Assembly (NCBI GenBank): GCA_034003245.1
Contig: JAVEYY010000010.1
Span: 1-64,000 of the forward strand
Reading direction: 5' to 3'
DNA: 64,000 nucleotides
DNA from: Perlabentimonas sp034003245
GTDB taxonomy: Bacteria > Bacteroidota > Bacteroidia > Bacteroidales > Tenuifilaceae
The notes below the pieces were generated by a model that worked only from the letters and a program-made list of their open reading frames with translations, was not told the origin of the DNA and did not search any database. The position numbers and the translations under genes were made by a program. Positions within the stretch are counted from its first letter, which is position 1, and each line of letters starts with the position of its first letter. This document shows, in pieces, positions 61,041-64,000 of this stretch.

Positions 61041-61802
61041 TTAATCTGCCCTTTTAGCAGTTGATTTTAGTAATGCGATCAGATTTACAATAGACTCCTT
61101 AAGGCTATGAAACTCATCCTTGGTTTCGAGGGGAACATCGAATGGTTTACGATACCGTACATAGTCGTTTATACCCTTGGTAAGGCGAATAATTGGCGAA
61201 ACAAAGTAGTGATGAACTAGATAAGTGAAGATAAAGGTAAATATAATGCTGGTGATGATTACAATTAAACCGGGAACAGAAGCGCGCTGGGCGCTGGTTT
61301 CGAGAAAAGCCGCAGAGTTGAAAAGCCCTTGCTGATTTATGGTAATCAAATTCTTAACATGCCTACCGGCTTCCTGTGCAAGGGGGCTAATCTCATTCAG
61401 ATAGGTTTCGAGGGATATGCTGTTGGACTGGAATATGCTAGCGGATCTTTGGGTAAAGTGGTTATAGCTTATGCCGATGGAATCGATAAAAACCTTTTCC
61501 TCCTTAAGCAAAAAGTTATGCCTTGCGCTATCGAGATTTGTACTGAATGCCTTCTCGGCCATAGCGAATTCGCTGATTGCAAGCTCCCGGTTGCCATTGG
61601 CAAACAGGAGTATTGCATTTCCTTGTTGCTCCAATGCATCGAGCATATTGCGGGAGTAATCGATGCTACGGTAGTTGTCGAAGATCAACCCTTTAATGGA
61701 TTTCCCAAGCTTGGTTAGCTCAAATATTGAGATGGCTCCCGAGATGAAAAGCATTGATCCCAGAATCATAAAACCAAGCATTATCTTAGTGCGAATTCCC
61801 AT
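61041..61802 (-). CDS. Membrane sensor-like protein with HAMP region and no output domain
   Basis: A 253-residue protein. A helix at about 8-28 is followed by a helical periplasmic domain of four-helix-bundle (MCP-sensor) type (about 35-180), a second helix (VPGLIVIITSIIFTFIFTYL, about 178-200) and a HAMP-like linker (VSPIIRLTKGINDYV, then KDEFHSLKESIVNLIAL). The chain ends there, with no histidine-kinase or methyl-accepting domain. The N-terminal layout is that of two-component sensors. It sits directly upstream of trkH. Confidence 0.7.
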   Translation of the reverse strand: MGIRTKIMLGFMILGSMLFISGAISIFELTKLGKSIKGLIFDNYRSIDYSRNMLDALEQQGNAILLFANGNRELAISEFAMAEKAFSTNLDSARHNFLLKEEKVFIDSIGISYNHFTQRSASIFQSNSISLETYLNEISPLAQEAGRHVKNLITINQQGLFNSAAFLETSAQRASVPGLIVIITSIIFTFIFTYLVHHYFVSPIIRLTKGINDYVRYRKPFDVPLETKDEFHSLKESIVNLIALLKSTAKRAD

Positions 61803-61879
61803 GGCTTGTTCATTTGAAACTACAAATGTATAAAGTAAAGAATGATATTATCTCATAACGGCGAAAAAATTGACCTACA

Positions 61880-61914
61880 TACCTGCGCAAGTTTTGTAAC
61901 TTGCATGTGTCTAA
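61880..61914 (+). promoter_or_regulatory. Candidate ECF-sigma promoter before sigma gene
   Basis: TACC-NN-CGCAAGTTTT, a 13-base spacer (61896-61908), then GTCTAA (61909-61914). The sigma ATG is 42 bases further on. The same arrangement, with the same spacing, stands before the anti-sigma gene (62544-62578), so this is likely the target promoter of the ECF sigma itself. Confidence 0.65.
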
Positions 61915-61955
61915 CCAAACGAAAAGGCTAAAAAAATATCATAGGCAACCGGTAA

Positions 61956-62537
61956 ATGAGCGATAAAGAGCTAATAGACGACATCCTGCAGCACAATAGC
62001 CAAAAGGCTTTTGAGGAGTTGGTGAATCGTTATCAACCCATGGTGACAAAAACCTGCTTGGGCTTTGTGAACTCACTAGCCGATGCCGAGGATTTAGCCC
62101 AGGAGGTTTTTATCGAAGTGTTTGAATCGCTAAAGGGATTTCGGAGTGAGGCCAAAATATCGACATGGATATACAGGATTGCCGTAAACAAGTCGCTAAA
62201 CCAGGTGCGCAAGCAGAAGCGTGACAGAATTTTTCGCAGTATCGAGAATTTCTTTACCTCAAAGAATGATGTTAACGAACCCCTTCAGGTTTTGAATAGA
62301 GACGGTGAGAACGCCGATAGTAACCTTGAGCGAAGCGAAAATAAAAGGATGCTTAAACAGGCCATTAACGCTTTGCCCGAGAACCAACGTATAGCGTTTA
62401 TTTTAAGTAAATACCAGGAACTATCGTACAAAGAAATTGCAGATGTAATGGGCGTCTCATTATCGTCGGTCGAATCGCTGCTTTTCAGGGCTAAGTCGAA
62501 CCTTCAGGGTAATCTAAAAAAAGAAATGGCAAAATAA
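61956..62537 (+). CDS. RNA polymerase ECF sigma factor
   Basis: A 193-residue ECF sigma factor. Region 2 is marked by YQPMVTKTCLGFVNSLADAE followed by DLAQEVFIEVFESL, and region 4 by ELSYKEIADVMGVSLSSVES. It begins a plus-strand cluster with a zinc-finger anti-sigma and two periplasmic CpxP/Spy-like proteins, a layout that points to an envelope or metal-stress response. A promoter of ECF type lies upstream, consistent with autoregulation. Confidence 0.94.
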   Translation: MSDKELIDDILQHNSQKAFEELVNRYQPMVTKTCLGFVNSLADAEDLAQEVFIEVFESLKGFRSEAKISTWIYRIAVNKSLNQVRKQKRDRIFRSIENFFTSKNDVNEPLQVLNRDGENADSNLERSENKRMLKQAINALPENQRIAFILSKYQELSYKEIADVMGVSLSSVESLLFRAKSNLQGNLKKEMAK

Positions 62538-62543
62538 TTTGCG

Positions 62544-62578
62544 TACCGACGCAAGTTTTCCCAAATTGGATTGTCTAA
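62544..62578 (+). promoter_or_regulatory. Candidate ECF-sigma promoter before anti-sigma gene
   Basis: TACC-NN-CGCAAGTTTT, a 13-base spacer (62560-62572), then GTCTAA (62573-62578), matching the element before the sigma gene in sequence and spacing. The anti-sigma ATG is 22 bases further on. Confidence 0.65.
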
Positions 62579-62599
62579 ATCACTAAAGAGCAAAACACA

Positions 62600-63043
62600 A
62601 TGAACTGCAAAGAGGCACATAAAAATCTACTGAGTTTTCTGGATGGAGAGTTGCGAGGCGAAAAACAGATTGCCATGGTACAACACCTAGGCAGCTGCCA
62701 ATCGTGCCAAGAGGCTCTGGGGAAACTCCAAGGGATATACGCAGTCATCGATGAGGAAGTGAAGGCTTTTGAGCCAAACCCCTACCTTGCCGCCAAAACT
62801 TGGGGTAAAATCCATACAAAACAGGAAACGGTAAATATTCCCGTTATTCCCTTGCGCAGAGCCCATATTATAACCATTGCTGCCGCAGGGATTGCGTTTG
62901 GAATTGCAATTGGCACTCTGCTTAATGCCTCATTCTCGGAAGATATGAATAGCCCCTCCGAGCAAAGCTGGACACAGCTTGCCGATGATTACTTTCCAAG
63001 CGATGTTTTTTCGCCCTACGAGGAGCTAGTTGATAACGATTAA
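62600..63043 (+). CDS. Zinc-finger anti-sigma factor (RsrA/ChrR type)
   Basis: A 147-residue anti-sigma protein. The N-terminal zf-HC2 domain has Cys3 and the motif HLGSCQSC (His29, Cys33, Cys36), a zinc site that can respond to redox or metal stress. One membrane helix (about 88-110, AHIITIAAAGIAFGIAIGTLL) follows and a short acidic periplasmic tail. It pairs with the ECF sigma encoded just upstream. Confidence 0.9.
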   Translation: MNCKEAHKNLLSFLDGELRGEKQIAMVQHLGSCQSCQEALGKLQGIYAVIDEEVKAFEPNPYLAAKTWGKIHTKQETVNIPVIPLRRAHIITIAAAGIAFGIAIGTLLNASFSEDMNSPSEQSWTQLADDYFPSDVFSPYEELVDND

Positions 63044-63055
63044 AGTTAAGTAATC

Positions 63056-63589
63056 ATGAACATATTCACCAAAAACAGGCTACTTGTTGGGGCAGTAATA
63101 CTCCTAGCTGCATTAAACTTGGCTACACTGAGTACGCTGGGATTCTTGCGGGTAAAACCCAAACTCAACCCCGAATCAAGCGATACACGCCCTCGCTTTA
63201 ACCACGGGAAAATGATTGCCTCTGAGCTAAATCTTACGCCCGAGCAGGAGGCAAAATTCGAAACCCTTCGTAAGGATTACGCCGAGCAAACCCGAACTAA
63301 TCGGATGTCGTTGCAGGAGAACTATAGGATAATAATGACAGAGCTGAGCACGCCAACACCCAACAGGCAATACCTCGACAGCATTGCGCAGGAGATTGGC
63401 CGGCTACATGTGGAGCAACAACAAGCTACTATTGAGCATTTCATTACCCTTAGCCAGGTGTGCACTCCAGAACAGTACGAAAGGTTACAGCAAATTTTTA
63501 AACGCAACATGTTCAGAGGCCAACGACCACACGATATCGAGCCCAGACGAATGCGGATGATAGAAAGAGGAAATAGAAATACAGACTAA
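63056..63589 (+). CDS. CpxP/Spy-like periplasmic heavy-metal-sensor protein
   Basis: A 177-residue protein with an N-terminal membrane helix or signal anchor (about 8-31) and a helical periplasmic domain with the LTPEQEAKFETLRKDY motif (LTxxQ). This is the signature of Spy/CpxP/ZraP chaperone-like or metal-sensor proteins. It begins 12 bases after the anti-sigma stop and may be the sensor that relieves or strengthens the anti-sigma. Confidence 0.85.
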   Translation: MNIFTKNRLLVGAVILLAALNLATLSTLGFLRVKPKLNPESSDTRPRFNHGKMIASELNLTPEQEAKFETLRKDYAEQTRTNRMSLQENYRIIMTELSTPTPNRQYLDSIAQEIGRLHVEQQQATIEHFITLSQVCTPEQYERLQQIFKRNMFRGQRPHDIEPRRMRMIERGNRNTD

Positions 63590-63600
63590 AGAATAATTAC

Positions 63601-63614
63601 AGTTAGCGCTAACT
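63601..63614. repeat. 14-bp perfect palindrome between Spy-like genes
   Basis: AGTTAGCGCTAACT, a perfect palindrome, 11 bases after the first Spy-like gene stop and 58 before the next ATG. It is partly extended by AATTA on either side. It could be a regulator site or a weak stem. It has no T run, so terminator function is unlikely. Confidence 0.4.
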
Positions 63615-63672
63615 AATTATTGATAACTACCCAGTGTAACAAGAAAAACTCAAACTTAAAATAATAATAACG

Positions 63673-64000
63673 ATGAAAAGGATTAAATTTTTTGCAGCAA
63701 TTGCCCTTATGGCAGGTTTAATGACAACCACCAGCGATGTGCTTGCACAGCGCGGACAGGGCAGAGGGATGATGAACAATCCCGAAGGACATAGAGGAAT
63801 GTATAACGCCGAAAGGCCAAATCGTCCCGGTGAGTGCATCCTTAATCTCACCCCCGAACAGGACGCAAAGGTTACTGAGCTCCGAACCAATCATCTTAAA
63901 GAGGTTACTCCCCTGCGTAATGAGCTTGCCGAGAAGCGTGCTCGCCTTAGAACTCTTCAATCGGCCGATAAGCCCGACCTGAAGGAGATCAATAAGACCA
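63673..64000 (+). CDS. CpxP/Spy-like periplasmic protein, partial
   Basis: The gene runs off the right edge; 109 codons are visible. MKRIKFFAAIALMAGLMTTT is a signal peptide ending near VLAQ. The mature part is Arg/Gly-rich, then has ILNLTPEQDAKVTELRTNHL (LTPEQ motif), which marks it as a second Spy/CpxP-like protein of the same cluster, here soluble in the periplasm and not anchored. Confidence 0.85.
   Translation, partial: MKRIKFFAAIALMAGLMTTTSDVLAQRGQGRGMMNNPEGHRGMYNAERPNRPGECILNLTPEQDAKVTELRTNHLKEVTPLRNELAEKRARLRTLQSADKPDLKEINKT

Overview
The window comes from a member of the Bacteroidota, most likely the Bacteroidales/Marinilabiliales side of the phylum. The reasons are: repeated promoter matches to the phylum's TTTG / TAnnTTTG signature (for example before cysC, before the tetR efflux operon and before the Hpt-STAS pair); a secreted phosphatase with a type IX secretion C-terminal sorting domain; a TonB-dependent receptor; two ECF sigma/anti-sigma pairs; and the Bacteroidetes-type order serC-serA-DUF1015. 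Most of the window is chromosomal housekeeping sequence. I see no tRNA, rRNA, CRISPR array, transposase or phage gene.

Layout. 1-5527 (mostly minus): the 5' end of a nitroreductase-like gene, a PLD-fold protein, a T9SS phosphatase, a TspO-like membrane protein, and an ECF sigma / membrane anti-sigma / DUF4097-like operon. 5745-12821: TonB-dependent receptor, a 42-bp tandem repeat, a small Cys/His-rich lipoprotein, an M28 peptidase and a zinc-phospholipase-C/P1-nuclease-like exported protein. 12892-14129: an AT-rich two-gene module of a superinfection-immunity-type membrane protein overlapping a membrane protein with an outside SH3 domain and an inside NERD nuclease-like domain. 14145-19024: polyphosphate block (ppx, ppk, sixA, phoH). 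19249-24488: folC, lipoproteins, a DHODH-like protein and a YggS protein. 24605-30029: DUF1015, serA, serC, comB and gcvT. 30247-31165: Hpt and STAS genes, then a candidate minus-strand small RNA. 31491-38850: an unknown membrane-anchored protein, class IV aminotransferase, zincin lipoprotein, trmJ, CPBP protease, NlpC/P60, a 36-residue membrane peptide and a NUDIX enzyme. 38882-41675: sulfate activation (cysC-cysD-cysN). 41793-44705: M16 peptidase. 45133-52137: a complete tripartite ABC exporter operon led by tetR. 52297-61802: DUF5684, isoaspartyl peptidase, a NapH/NapG-like polyferredoxin with DUF362, an ABC-F protein, DsrE, trkH and a HAMP protein without an output domain. 61956-64000: ECF sigma, zinc-finger anti-sigma and two CpxP/Spy-like periplasmic proteins.

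The most informative signals not explained by gene calls are: (i) two identical-spacing ECF-type promoters, one before the sigma gene and one before its anti-sigma gene; (ii) two 16-bp palindromes bracketing a canonical promoter ahead of tetR; (iii) a structured minus-strand intergenic element ending in a stem and seven Ts; and (iv) the AT-rich membrane/nuclease pair, the best candidate for an undescribed (possibly anti-phage) system.
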